64,000 bases of DNA from Amphirosellinia nigrospora (GCA_004123355.1 SCHM01000003.1:4359058-4423057), one strand, 5' to 3'. Counted from the stretch's first letter, positions 49,502 through 62,319 are shown. The notes: a model not told the origin generated them from the letters alone. Translations and numbers: made by a program.

Positions 49502-52265
49502 GACGAGCCGCAGGGACTGTCGATTGTCGCTCGATTGTCGCAGAGTTTCTCGGGCGGGCCGATTGGCGCGGGAGCTCGAGAATGGGACTTGAGAAGGCGA
49601 CCGTCTGTCCCAATCACAAGCTACCAATTGGCCATGAACCAAAAATGTCAAGATGAGGCTCTCTTGGAGATCAGGTTGTTCCGAAAAAGGCTACTCTGGA
49701 TTGAGTGGGCCCGGCTTAGCACTAATTCGCATAGACCTTTTTCGTCACTAGCCCGCTTTTCGCCCAGATTCTATTTTAATACTAGAAAAACGGCTTACAT
49801 ACAAGAAGTGGGCGACCTGATGTATCCTTGTCATCTTCTCAATTAACCGAACAACACCCGTTTTCCTGAGAACGGCCTCCTAAATCATCGGATGACTAGT
49901 AGTCGTACGTCAAGCTTGCCTAACTAGTCCTGCTTCAACTACCTACGTAGCCCCCAGGTTGTTATAAGAATAATTACCCAACGGAGCATATAGTCGAGAC
50001 CACATCGAACATAAAGCCAGAGCCCGCGATACCCAACTGGTGACTCCCAGCTTCCCTCTAGCTAAGGTCAGATCTCGAGACCTACAATCCGAACCTTCTG
50101 TCGGCCGAGTACCAATTCTAAGCTCCTTTCCATTATCTAGAACGTCGTGATCCATGTTAGCCAATAATCCCCTTATGTTCAGGCAACCAGGCGGTCCTCA
50201 TTAAGCGGCAGTTGTGCCAGAACTGGCCTTCCACGCCGGTCAACGGCTAGTAGTCGAGGGTGTAGTTATACATGTATATAGCTGATGGCTTGGTCCAGTT
50301 GTTTTATTGATTTTTTTTCAAAATAGTATGGGCTGATATTGATGAAGTTTGTGCCTGAGAGTAGTGTGGATTTTAGACACCCATGTCCAGGTCTTGTAAA
50401 ATATGTCTTGAAGTTATGTTGATTACTCGGACTTACGCTTGGCATATAGATGAAGCGTTTATTCGAAGGCCACCCAAGTAATCAAGGCGCCTACGCCTAT
50501 CCCAACAACGAATGCTACGGAAATGCATGCTTTTCCTTTGGTTATCATTTTGATATACTTTAATTCATTTGCCTTATATATAATCCTTATTCAATTCAAG
50601 TATAAAATAATCAAGTGTTATAGTCTAAGGACCAGTTGTACATATCTGCTGATCCAACCGACCGTTACTTTTAATTCACTGTGGCGTAGTAAGAGGAACA
50701 CTAGCCACAGTTTTGTCGCGAACATGGGCCTCGCGGGATCACGTCATCAGATTGGTCGAGATCAGGGTCCACTGACGTGCAGAAAAATGAACCAATGCCC
50801 TTGCCGTTGCCCGGCAGTATCCTCTGTTGATTTCATCTCGAGTGGGGGCAAGCAAGAACAAGATCAGCAGTGGGGCTCTGGTTAACGCCGCAACGGAGGT
50901 GGGGCAGGCTCAATGTCGCGTGCTTTCTTCAACAACCGTGACAGCTAAGTGCGACAGCCGGCAGCAGCACAGCATATGCACAGGTAGTAGGTGCATGAAT
51001 GTATTCACTGTTGATGCCCGGAGCCTTACCTATCATTCATCATAATAGCAACAGACTTTCTCTGCAGGGAGACTAGTGCGGCTTGACATTGACATCGGCA
51101 CAGACATAGATTGTTTGTTGTTATAAACACCATTCATCCTTCGTTTCTCCTTTTCTGCCTGCACTCACATATATCTTTTTTATAAAAGGTTTGTGATATT
51201 CTTGAAACCCCAAGATTTGGACCAGACCCGAGCGTGTACCATCTGTCTCTCTCTACTTAGTACTCGCCTCCCTCTCTTCTGGCATTCAACGTTCAACATT
51301 TCACCACTACTTGCATTTACCTACTTGTAGTCTCCGAGTCTCTGGACCGTCGCGTACAGCCGCTGTCTAATTTACCCAGAATCTATCTCTGAAATCACTC
51401 TTCCCGCTCAGCCAAGCGTTCCGGCCCACACTCGACGCTAGGAGAGTAGCACAAGTAGCAAGGTACGCGCAACGGGCCTTGGACAGGGGTCTCAGTCGCG
51501 CTATCGACCGTGTCGGACCCATACAAACACGCCCAGACGAGGCCCACACTGCACTGTGCAGGTGTTTTCGTTACTCCCCAGGTAAGGTACCGTCTACTTT
51601 TAGTTGCCTCAGGGCTCCTCCACAGCAGGCGTTTAGCACACCTCCCCATTGACCCGCTGCACCACAGCCCGTGGCTGAACCGCCAAACAATGCTCTCTGC
51701 GTTCAAAAACATCATTGATCCTCCTCTCTCTTTCTCTACTTATCTTGATCCCCATGATCAACAACCACCACCACCACCTTCACTTCCTCCTCAGCCTCTT
51801 GCAACTTTACTTCACGCCTTCCACACTCGTGTCTTTACACACATAATTCCAATTCGCTTAATCGAGTACCGTGAGAGCTTTGCCTTGCCTTGCCCTGTTG
51901 CTTCCTTGGAATCAGCATTTCAAGTCTCCGCGTCGTCCAACTCCCACCTCCTCTCGCAGCTTTGTTGATATTCCGTAATATTGACAGTTTCAGCAACACG
52001 AAGAAGACTTCTTAGGTATGCGAAGCTTGCTCCTTCCTGCATCATTGTTGCCCTTCGCTCCATTCATTCAATTGTCCTCGGCTGTTCGCGTCGTGTCCAC
52101 TCATTTTGTGTGATTCTGGACGTGTTGGGGCCGGACCCCCGCGTTCCTTCGCACAACACCAACACCCAACCTTACCTATGCCTAAGCAACGAAAACTAAC
52201 CAAGCCTAGCATATCTCATTCAAGATTAATTCTTCACTATAATACGCGTCTTTTCAACCAGCAAG
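49502..52265. other. 2.8 kb intergenic region including the long cyclin B leader
   Basis: The left part is the RML2 promoter. From about 51120 the plus strand becomes pyrimidine-rich, typical of a fungal 5' leader. It carries a 93-codon upstream frame (51690-51968, starting MLSAFKNIIDPPLSFSTYLD) before the cyclin start. A separate 29-codon membrane-like small frame lies at 50459-50548 (-). Nothing else is recognised. Confidence 0.5.
50459..50548 (-). CDS. Candidate 29-residue single-span membrane microprotein
   Basis: An ATG at 50548 opens a frame reading MITKGKACISVAFVVGIGVG followed by ALITWVAFE and a TAA stop. It has a basic head and one hydrophobic helix with a GxGxG pattern. It is too short for routine gene calls and I do not recognise it. 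The clean basic-hydrophobic layout is suggestive, but any 90-bp AT-moderate region can yield such a frame by chance. It might equally be the last exon of an unrecognised gene. Confidence 0.25.
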   Translation of the reverse strand: MITKGKACISVAFVVGIGVGALITWVAFE

Positions 52266-53971
52266 ATGCCTCCTGCTGTAAGTTCCCTCCCTGACTAGTA
52301 AAACACGCTTTTGCTTGACTTCATAAGTCACGCTCGCCGCGCCGAGTTACATAACCTCGCGATCATACATACTAATTGCGACATGGACTACAGGGCCGTA
52401 CCGCCAGGTCGCGCATCGCGTCAAACGAAAATGATGAGAACACCAATTCGACGCGTCTAACGCGTGCCAAGGCCGCTGCTCTCGATGTCGATGTTGCTCA
52501 AACCACTAAACAACCATTGCAATCCAAGCGTTCTGCTGTCAATGTCAATCCTCCCGCTGGCCGGAGACGCGCTGCCCTCGGAGATGTCAGTAATGTAGGC
52601 AAGTCTGATGCTGTAGAGGGAAAGAAGCCCGTTGGTCGAATTGGCCCTGTCTCCAAAGCTGCCCAGCCTACGGGTGTTCAAAGAACGCCGCCCCCGATCG
52701 ACCATTACACGAACGGCCCTCGGCGCTAAGGAAACCAAGAAGACTGAAGTGAAACGTGCTGGTTCTGGTTCTGGCGCTATCGGTGTTACCACACAGAAGA
52801 GAAAGATTACATCAACTACATCCACAGTCAAGACAGAGGTCCTTGCAGAGGAGAGTGAGCCTACGCGCAAGAGAGCCCATACTTCTGAGAAGGAGGAGAA
52901 GCAAAATGTGCGCGTTGAATCCAAGGCTGCCAAGCTGGAGCCCGTCAAACAAGAATCTGTTGAGCCTGAACCCGAAGTTACCGAGCATGTATTCCCGCCT
53001 GATGTCAAGGATCTCGATAGTGAGGATTTGGACGACCCTTGATGGCTGCCGAGTATGCCAACGAGATCTTTGAATACCTTCGCGACCTCGAATGCAAGTC
53101 GATCCCAACCCCCAGTACATGGCTCATCAGGACGACATCGGCTGGCGAACAAGAGGTATCCTCATCGATTGGTTGATCGAGGTTCACACACGCTTCCATC
53201 TTCTTCCCGAGACGCTATTCTTAACCATCAATATCATCGACCGTTTTCTTTCTAAGAAAGTTGTTCAACTTGATCGCTTACAGTTGGTTGGTGTTACTGC
53301 TATGTTTATTGCATCAAAATATGAGGAGGTTCTCTCGCCCCACGTTGCGAACTTTAAGCATGTTGCAGATGATGGATTCACTGAGGAAGAGATTCTAAGT
53401 GCTGAGCGTTACATTCTCGGTGTCCTCAACTACGATCTCAGTTATCCGAACCCTATGAACTTTCTTCGTCGTATCTCCAAAGCGGACAACTATGATATCC
53501 AGACTCGGACGATCGCGAAGTATCTTATGGAGATCAGCCTTCTTGACCACCGCTTTATGAAATATCGCCCCAGCCATGTCGCTGCTGCTGGTATATATCT
53601 TGCTCGTCTCATCTTTGATCGCGGCGAATGGGTAAGTCTGAACAGGTGACTGTCGACATGGTGGGAAGTAATTAACAATTCTTAGGACCCAACGATTGCC
53701 TACTATGCTGGGTACACCGAGAGTGAGATTGAGCCCGTCTTTGAGCTGATGGTTGACTATCTCGCTCGTCCCGTTATCCACGAAGCCTTCTATAAGAAGT
53801 ATGCTAGCAAGAAGTTCATGAAGGGTAAGCACTCCTATGCTCGTGTATCATTGCAGCCCTTATACTAACAATGCCACAGCTTCTCTAGTCACTCGTGAGT
53901 GGGCTAAGCGCAATGCTCATATCTTCGGTATCGAAGATGTACACTTGACCTTAGACGAGTTTACCTCATAG
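52266..53971 (+). CDS. G2/M B-type cyclin (Clb/NimE/Cdc13-like), three frame breaks
   Basis: B-type cyclins activate Cdk1 for entry into mitosis. Exon 1 encodes only MPPA (52266-52277). The others are 52394-53631, 53686-53824 and 53880-53971. The N-terminal region contains a destruction box, RAALGDVSN (RxxLxxxxN), for APC/C-dependent degradation. Cyclin box 1 has DDIGWRTRGILIDWLIEVHT, RFHLLPETLFLTINIIDRFL and MFIASKYEEVLSPHVANF. Box 2 has RYILGVLNYDLSYPNPMNFL, DHRFMKYRPSHVAAAGIYLA and MVDYLARPVIHEAFYKKYAS. The frame changes near 52690 (a CCCCC run; one extra or two missing), 53037 (one missing) and 53106 (one missing, in CCCAACCCCC). Conservation is continuous across all three. The 12-nt first coding exon is typical of this fungal gene. 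Confidence 0.93.
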
Positions 53972-56900
53972 ATGGACTGTTGTCTATCTCGTATCTGTTG
54001 CCCTCGACTCTTCATGGTATTCCTACCTGCGGGACGGTGTTCTGCGTATTAGGATACCCAAGGACCTGTTGGATGGCCTCATGACAATTGAATGATGTTT
54101 TCGATTGACGACTACGACAATTTCCCAAATGGAAATACTACCGCGATGGCATTTTGTGGGCCACGTGCTAGGATCTCATCTCACAGCGAAGGATCCTGTG
54201 TGAACGTAATCAATCGGTTCACGCGCCTTGTTTTCTGTTTCTTGCGATGACCAGTGGTTGTCCCGCGTACTTTGTGCTTATTTTTTTAGCCTGGACTGGG
54301 GCGGGTTCGGCTCGTGGCGTCATTGGTAATGGTGTTCGGAGTATGCATAGGGAAGAGGCTCACGTCATGATTCACAAGGGCTCACAGGCCCACTTCACAT
54401 CTGTTGTTTGTCTGCCTATAGGGGAGAAACTTTTTCCATAGGTCAGGCTGTTTGCTGAGGCAGGAGATATTGTAGCCACGATCAGTTGCTGCGATGGCTC
54501 TCATTGGGAAAACTATGGGACCAAGTGGCCCTACCTGTCGGCCGCGTCGATTAAACCACGGAGTTGTACTGTAAATATTGTTTCCGGAGCCGTCGGTTAC
54601 AGACGCGTGGATGGGCCAATAAAAGGATGATGTTTTACACGGTCTGAAAACAAACCTTCATAACTTTTTATACCAATGCATACCTATTCTGTGATATTAT
54701 TGCTCTAATGAACAGGGGACAGGCTATGGTTATGGCACATTTCATCTCTGGTCGCAACCTCTAGTGAAGTAGTGGCTTGCGCCTATTCTTAAACTTGGTA
54801 TTATGTACTTCTTCGTTCCCTTTGCGCTACAATTTCGTTATATCTAGTCTTGTAGTTAGCATGGCAGGCAGAGAGCACAAAAATTATCTACCTCACGAAT
54901 TCCTATCCTTCGGCCTGAATCTACTTTCTTAAGTCATATCTCGCATTATGTTTGTCACAACTACTAGTTACTGCGCTTCTCCGTCATCGTCCCCAGCACA
55001 GCTGTTACTACCGTTACCGTCGCCATCATTACTCCGCTTGTTGTTACTACCATCGTCATCAGCAAAGCAAGCAACCCCAAGGTTTTTTGTTTTTGCTGCG
55101 GCCAACATCTCCTCCTTGACATCTGTCGTCACCCTTACCCATCCGTCTCCGCGCTTATCTTTTTTGGCCCGTATACCCTCATCAGCTCCCGACGATTATG
55201 AGATTTCTGCTGCTTATGAATCGCAGGCCACCTCGCCTCGAACTCTGCGCTCGCGGCCTTTCGAGCCTCCTCGTACGCCTTCTCTGCGCGGTACGCAGCC
55301 TTCCGCTCCGATGCCATGAGGCTGAAACTGGCTATCGTGGGAGGAGCCCCGGTGCCGCCTACTGCTAGCCATAAGACGAGGGGATACGCGGTGGGTTCGG
55401 AGCGGGGTTGGGAGAGTGGGCGGATTCTGGGGAGAGTGTCCCGATGCCATGTTCGTGAGCAGTTCGATCGGTTGGTAGTGCTTAGTTGGGCGGTATGATG
55501 GGGATGGGTGAAGTGGCTTCTGTAGACAGTATTAGTTGGGAATGATGTCTAGAGGTACACGTATGTTCCGTGTCTATGTGTGACGGTGATTAATTGTAGG
55601 AGAAAGGGGGCGGGTATTCTGCCATGTGAGAGACTTGGATGGTAATACTTCAGTTCCAGCCACAAGGAGAATTAATACCTGTGTACTTGAAACATTTACA
55701 AAATGAACTTGAGTGCCAATCTGTCAACGGTTATATATATTAATGAGCGCTGGCTGTTACGTTCATTAAATACGTACGATAGCTTCTACCAGGACTCCGA
55801 TTCCTGTTCCGATTGTACAGAGCTAATTATGGTGGAACTGTGACTCGTTCCTCGTTATACAGGACATTCCCAATTCGTCGGCCTCTGCGCTTGTTTCTTA
55901 CCATTCTCCCCGTGATAAGCTCTGTGTTGTGGTTGGTGAAACTTGCTCTGGGCCAATGGCAACTCGTGACCTTGTGGTCACGATGGTAGTTATTGACGTA
56001 GAGTTCGGCCCCGGAAGGCACTTTGTGATCATGTGCAAGGTTACCTATAAAGATAATTCCTCCCCCCAGCATATCATCACTAAGCAAGACATGTATCACT
56101 ATCTAATAGAGCGTGAGGCATTAGTACTACTCGAATCGTCGTTAGTGTAGCTTGCAAGATGCGTCTGTCCTACTTTGTCTTCTAGCCTACTCGTCCGCAA
56201 ACACTGTATGTTCAAAGCTGTTGTCTTTGTAACTCGAGCACGGCTCTAAAGCTTGTGATGATAAAGGAGGTGGCGGATTTTCCATCCTCTGAAGATTGAT
56301 GATCTTTGGCGCCATGGGATTCTTATTGTGAGGAGATGTCGAGTCATCGTCTTTATTAATGCAAGAAAATGGCAAGGTCGGCGCGCTGGTCGTGGTTGAT
56401 GATCTTCAGTTGAGGTAGTTGGGAAGATTTATTAAAGTAGAGCTGTTTTGCTAGTGAGAACGACAAGAATGATAAATGTAATTAAATGGGGGATTTCGCA
56501 AGGGGGATGATATATGAATGTGTAGTTTGCAAGTATTAATCAAGATATAATTACTCGGATGATCGCGCGTGGAAGTGCATATTACAAGTCATGGGACTAA
56601 GGGGAGAGAATCCATAACACTATCACAAATTAGAACTTCCGTACCATGAGGCACTGTTTGAAAGGTATTGATATATGTATTAGGGCGTCATGAATCCGGT
56701 AATAGCAGGAGATAGACACCTGTTGTTGGATAAGGCTCCAGAACTGCCCTCTTAGAGGCTATTTGACTGTATAGAGGAGTATCTTTATCTGTGCGTTTAT
56801 CTCGTGACACAGCGATTCAACGGTTCCAAGTACTGTATCTAACAAATACGACATGGGTGGTAAAATAAAACTCGGTTATTCAACCCAAATCTTTACCTGC

Positions 56901-58202
56901 AGGGTAGACCATTTGGGGACCTTCATCATATTTATCTGGAGTCAGGAGGCCCTTAGTTGTTACGAAGGCCAACGTAGGGGTTAGAAATAGATTCAAAATT
57001 GGATAATAATCATCTATGAGGTCAAAGATGCCATCTAGATCTAGCTTCTCTATCTCTAGGTAGGAGGATTTCGTGCCTTTTATGCTCGAATATCCTTCCC
57101 ATCTATCCTATAGCCTATTGGGCCTCCGTGTAGCCGGAGTCTGTGTCTCTGTGATCTATCTTGGTCTTCGGTGAATCACCGAGAGGCTAATAACGATTCT
57201 ATACAGCTGCTCCATAGAAATGGTTTCATGGAATTGCATATAGGTACACCGTGATTTCGACGAACTGACTGACGAGGTGTAAGATAATTCATGGGTAAGT
57301 TGTTTAGGTTCGGTCCCCAATAGTGCGATATGCCCATCTGTTCAAAAGGCTCAACTGAAGCACTGTTGTTAACGTTTGCAAACTCTTCAGGGCTTACGTC
57401 TTGTGATGTTGTCGAGAGCTTGTGTTGAGCAGTAACCTGTATTGTATAACTATTAAGGAAGAAACTTGAAAGAGTTTCTTCTCACTGGAAAAACGTAGGA
57501 CGTGGTTCGTACCCAATATATCAAAGGCAATTAGTTAGTCATTGAACGAGTTTACAGATAAACTGATGGTAGCTAACCCCTGTCAACCTGAGGGTACCCG
57601 TGCGTCTCAATTTCATATACATATTTAAAGTTACTTTCGGTGCTAGAGCGGCTACGCCGCGAATAATCACAATTCAAACTTTCTTTCTAATTTCTGTAAC
57701 CTCCGGGGGGCATACGTTTCGCGCCGACCCCTACTCCGGAAAGAAAGTAAATGCTGTCGTTTTAGTCTGCCAGCTCGCCCTGCAGGCCCGCTAGGCTCGC
57801 TATCCTACAAAGGGCTAGTGTTGTATCGAATCTACCGCAAGAAAGTACTGGGCGCACGGATACCATCAGGTCAACCGGGGTTAGCTACCATCGGCTTGAC
57901 ACTATTCAACCAATAAATTAGTTAGAAAGCGCCCGAGGCATTAGCCACGAATACGCCACAAGATTTCCATTGCCAGATAAAGAGCTTGTATTTGCCGAAT
58001 TGGGAAAGCTGGGGGGCTACAAGCTAACCTGCAAGAGAAATGATCTGGGTGATGGGTCAGCTGAGGGTCAGTCCCATGGTCCCTGAGACAGCTACTAGAT
58101 AAATGCCGGTATCGCAAACCGACGCGGTGTAGTCCTGACCTTCTTTTTCAAACATCTAGCTCAAAGTTTTACTCCATTAGCTTTGAACTATCGTGAGGCA
58201 AG
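53972..58202. other. 4.2 kb with at most one weak small gene
   Basis: This spans from the cyclin B stop to the aminopeptidase start. One candidate small protein is listed at 55135-55450 (-). Other frames, for example 55827-56099 (-) and 57600-57794 (+), have no recognisable features. The section from about 56400 to 57600 is AT-richer. It may include a 3' UTR, promoter sequence and decayed DNA. Confidence 0.45.
55135..55450 (-). CDS. Hypothetical small charged protein (possibly frame-broken)
   Basis: A 60-codon frame (55317-55135) reads MASERKAAYRAEKAYEEARK, then AASAEFEARWPAIHKQQKSH and ends VYGPKKISAETDG. The Ala/Glu/Lys/Arg-rich start would form a charged helix. Upstream the same frame continues back through LAVGGTGAPPTIASFSL. 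An ATG at 55450 opens a different frame (MASGHSPQNPPTLPTPLRTH). One or two base errors of the kind seen elsewhere in this window would join them into a protein of about 105 residues. I do not recognise the family. It may be a small mitochondrial or ribosome-associated protein, but that is guesswork. Confidence 0.3.
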
Positions 58203-60141
58203 ATGGTTGGAATTAGCCGGTTATCGCTGATAGCTACTATCGGGGTAGCATCAGCACAGTTCCAAAAGCCCCTGATATCTCAGCCAGATGACGTGCTGCT
58301 GGAGACCGAGACGACGGTGATTAAACCCTTGGTCGACACCAAGTCGCTTCAAGCCCTTATCAGCACCGAGAGTCTTTTCGAGCACGCAAACGCCCTTTAT
58401 GAAATCGCCAAGTCGTCCGAGGAAGAGTTTGGACACCCGACACGGGTCATTGGTAGTGAAGGTACGACGCCACGTGTACCTAGAGTATACTTATACTATC
58501 TTGATGCGGACCAAAGAAGGCGAATGATATGCTTACCACCCATGCGTACGTAGGGCATCGACGGACTTTGGAATATGTCGCCGACAAGATAGATAGTCTA
58601 GGAGACTACTACAAGTACTCCACGCAGGCCTTCCCGGCCGTTATGGGCCAGGTGTTTCAATCTCGTCTCGTCCTGGGTCACAGCGTACCCGAATCGGCAA
58701 CCCCGATGTCGTTGACGCCTCCCACTACCGGCAAGGAGCCTGTATATGGAAACTTGGTCCTTGTTGACAACGAGGGCTGCGATGCTTCCGACTACCCGGA
58801 CGAGTTGAAAGGCAAAATCGCCTTCATCAAGCGTGGCACGTGCCCCTTCGGGACCAAATCTGACTTCGCAGGACGAGCTGGCGCCATCGCGGCGGTCGTG
58901 TTCAACTCCAACGCAGATGGACTGAGTGGGACCCTTGGCACGCCTACCTCTTACCATGTTCCCACGTTCGGCTTGTCTGGTGAAGATGCCGAGCCGGTCA
59001 TTGAGAAGCTGAAGGCAGGCGAGGTCGTAGACTCGATTGCCTTCATTGATTCGGTGGTGAACACCATCAGCACAACCAATATCGTCGCTCAAACGGTCGA
59101 AGGTGATCAGGAAAACTGTGTTATGCTCGGAGCACACAGTGACAGTGTTGGTGAAGGCCCAGGCATCAATGGTGTGTTTCAAATATTCTTTTCTTGGACA
59201 TTTGACCTACTTATGGCCCTTGACCAAATCTTGGGTTTTCCGCGACGATAGATTTGCCGATTTTAAGAAACTGAACTTGAAGATCTCGGACTAACAACCT
59301 GTTATTCATGCAGATGATGGTTCCGGCAGTTTGACTCTGCTTGAAGTTGCGACTCATCTGACCAAATTTAGTGTCAACAACTGTGTTCGTTTCGCTTGGT
59401 GGGCTGGCGAGGAAGAAGTAAGTATATTCCTTGCCCAAGCGAAGTTTCGAATCTGGAATGTCGCCTTCGGCTGCTCGTCACTGCGCTATCCCATTGGGTG
59501 CAACTTTGATTGCTAATTATGTCATTACACAGGGTCTTCTCGGTTCTGATTTCTATGTCGCCAGTCTGCCCGAAGAGGAGAATAAGAAGATTCGTCTTTT
59601 CATGGATTATGACATGATGGGTAGCCCGAACTTTGCGTACCAGATCTACAACGCGACTAATGCAGCAAACCCGACGGGCTCTGAACAGCTACGTAACCTT
59701 TACGTAGACTGGTACGAGTCAAAGGGCTTAAACTACACATTCATCCCATTCGATGGTCGAAGCGACTACGATGCATTCATCCGAAATGGTATCCCCGGTG
59801 GTGGTATCGCTACGGGCGCAGAGGGGATTAAGACCAAAGAAGAAGAGTCGATGTTTGGCGGCAAGGCTGGGGATTGGTATGATCCTTTTATCACCAGCTG
59901 TGCGATGATATCGGCAATGTGAACGCTACAGCCTGGCTCGTTAATACGCAGGTAGGTCCTATTAAAATTCCTGGATTGATTCCTTTTTAGGCCATTAACC
60001 CTTGAATTCAAATAGCTTGTGGCGCATTCGGTTGCCACCTTCGCTGCCTCCTTCGATGGATTCCCACAACGAGAAACTACCAAAGCTGCCGGGTTATATG
60101 AGCAGGACACCATGTATCATGGACGCTACCTAGTTCGGTAG
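58203..60141 (+). CDS. Secreted M28 aminopeptidase (Lap2/aminopeptidase Y-like), one frame break
   Basis: A zinc exopeptidase that removes N-terminal residues, secreted or vacuolar. The start MVGISRLSLIATIGVASA is a signal peptide. Five exons: 58203-58461, 58554-59171, 59314-59417, 59533-59951 and 60016-60141. A PA domain is inserted (VYGNLVLVDNEGCDASDYPD, GKIAFIKRGTCPFGTKSDFA). The M28 metal and catalytic motifs follow: MLGAHSDSVGEGPGIN and then DDGSG (His, Asp and Asp ligands), FAWWAGEEEGLLGS (general base Glu and ligand Glu), and DYDMMGSPN (Asp). The region DWYDPFYHQLCDDIGNVN, with the last His ligand, is reached only after adding one T at the TTTT run near 59886. That gives 508 residues, about the family length. 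No relationship with the neighbouring genes is apparent. Confidence 0.9.
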
Positions 60142-61087
60142 TATGCTTACGCCATACTCCTCATCATCGATCAACATATTTCTTGTGCGGTTTTTCTATC
60201 GATGGATGGCATGATATCTTGGCGTTAGTTCACACTCACGACGCGTGTCTATCGAGACAGGGTTTAATTGGATAGAAATAGCATTTAGAAAGCTATAGAC
60301 CTTAGAATGAAGAGGGCTTTGACCCTGTAAATTACTTGGTTTGCAAGTGCTTTGAAGACGTGTCATACCGTACTTGCTCATTGGTGATCTTTCGTGATTC
60401 TTCTATATAGAACATGGCTACTGTTTGGTTTTGCTATGTCCTTCGATGTAATGATGATGAGAAATGATAACGAGAAGAATGATTTAAATAGTAACTAATG
60501 GATATTAGAAATAGTACTGATACGCGTGGGCGCGTCTGCTAACCTGAGGTGACTTACTTAGGTACCTTGGGTAAGGAAGTTTACCTAGAAAGAGAGCTGT
60601 TACGAGTACCTACTCAGGCAGGGAGGGAAGGGACCCATATACCCCACAGTATTAGCGTGCAGGCGACGGGATGATCTCATAAGCGCCGCGACGTATCTAA
60701 GTTAATTGATGCAGCCTAGACTGTCCCAACAACCGCGTGCGACGACCCAACATTATTCGTGTAGTTTCATTCTGATAGATACGTCGAAGCGCCCACGGCT
60801 GACACACCTGGTTAGCGACGGTTAGACTATGGCGTCGACATTTGCATAGCCCAAAATACCTACTGCCGCGATTGCATTTGTACCTACCGCGCTTACTTAC
60901 CTAATTCTTATCCATAATCATCATCCTCCTTCTTCACCGCCACCACCACAACCACCACCGTCGGTATCGTCTTCATATCTAATTCTACTCTGCTCAACAT
61001 GCGGAAAAAGATGCCGACCCAAGCCCTCATATTCCGACTCCGACACTCAAACGCCCGATAACGTCCGACTCTCCGTCTGTAAACGCG
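60142..61087. other. Intergenic region, no gene seen
   Basis: About 950 bp between two plus-strand genes. TAGGTACCTTGGG-like motifs occur near 60558-60572. A CACCACCACAACCACCACC-type pyrimidine/purine-biased stretch near 60940 is probably the leader of the RING-CH gene. An in-frame-looking upstream ATG at 60998 exists but the downstream start at 61088 fits better. Confidence 0.5.
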
Positions 61088-62319
61088 ATGGCCAGTTCAA
61101 GCTCAGACCCCGCCCGAACACGAGACGGTGCTTTGTTTGCCTCGTCGACGAGCCCGAGGACACGCTGCCAGCCGATTGGTCGACGCCCTGCAACTGCTCT
61201 CTGGAGGGCCACCAAGAATGTCTACTGGCATGGGTCACCGACCTGGAGGCCCAGGCGAAAGACGTCCAATGCCCTGTTTGCAAATCACCCATCATCGTCG
61301 CCGAGCGATACGACCTCGCCATCCAACTCAGTAATCTCCTGAATAATAAGTTCTCAAGATGGTCTCCACGGATTCTGCTGGGCTTTATCGCGTCCGGGGC
61401 TTTGGTTAGTAGCTCGGCCTACGGCGCCAAAGCCATATCCTGGTTCGCCGGCCCGGATGCTCTGATCGCATTCCTCACACCGCAGCCCAAAGACGAGCTT
61501 TTCTTCCGGCTGAGGGCTCAGGTCCAAAACGAGCCGCAAATCAACCTCATACACTTCAGTATGCTTCCCTTTATCGCCCCGGCCCTGATAGTCAACCGAA
61601 TGAACATAGGCGATATACTCACGCTGCCTGCCTCATTGGTGGTATGTTTAATCCTTTTGCGCGTGCCCATTGGCGCCGTCCTATCTAACCATTTTGCAAT
61701 AGTACGCAACATTGTTCAACCACTCAGCCGACCTCTTCGCCTGGCCACCGTCCCCGGACCGCGTGTTCGCGATTTACCCGGCCCTCAAATCCTCCTATTT
61801 CTACATTCATAAAGTCGTATCCGATAGTTTAGAAAGATCATGGGCAGCCAAAGCTCGCACCATGAATATCGAATATGGATCGCAAGCAACCCATGATGTT
61901 GCCCCGCCACCCGAACCCGCTCCAGCAATGAATTTTCTGGACCTTGAGATCGATATTCAGATCGCCGATGCTGACGACGACGATGGACAACCGAATGACG
62001 GAGCCATGCAGCGGAATAGGGCCGATGCGGCTGGTCGGTCACCGATAAACTTCATAACTGGCGCGTTGTTATGGCCAGGGGTGTGTTACGGAGCGGGCGA
62101 GATTCTACGCCGCCTACTTCCGTCTCGATTTGTCACCAAGCCGCATCCGTTGGTCCCGCCCACTGGTTTGTTACAAGAGCGCTGGGGGCGTAGTCTTGTT
62201 GGGGTTGTCTTTTCGTTGTGCTGAAGGATGTCTTCTTCCTCTATGTTAAGTACAAGAGGATGATGAATCGGCCTTACAGGAGGATTAAGAACTCGGAAAG
62301 ACGTAATATTCATAACTAA
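61088..62319 (+). CDS. RING-CH (RINGv/MARCH-type) membrane E3 ligase-like protein, two frame breaks
   Basis: The ATG at 61088 gives MASSSSDPARTR. One missing base near 61119-61125 then separates it from RRCFVCLVDEPEDTLPADWS, TPCNCSLEGHQECLLAWVTD and VQCPVCKSPI. The C4HC3 RING-CH order is visible: C-x2-C, C-x-C, H-x2-C, then C-x2-C. These enzymes ubiquitinate membrane proteins. Hydrophobic stretches follow (ILLGFIASGALVSSSAYG, HFSMLPFIAPALIVNRMNIG, INFITGALLWPGVCYGAG), with the acidic linker DIQIADADDDDGQPNDG. An intron is 61642-61702. Near 62201-62204 (GGGG) another base is missing; adding it extends the protein through VVLKDVFFLYVKYKRMMNRP to a TAA at 62317-62319. That gives 390 residues. 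Site in the cell is not shown by the sequence; ER or mitochondrial outer membrane are options. Confidence 0.86.

Noticed and set aside
57490-57520. GGTTCGTACCC as a tRNA B box
   Set aside because: It matches the box loosely, but no T-stem pairing, acceptor stem or A box could be built around it.
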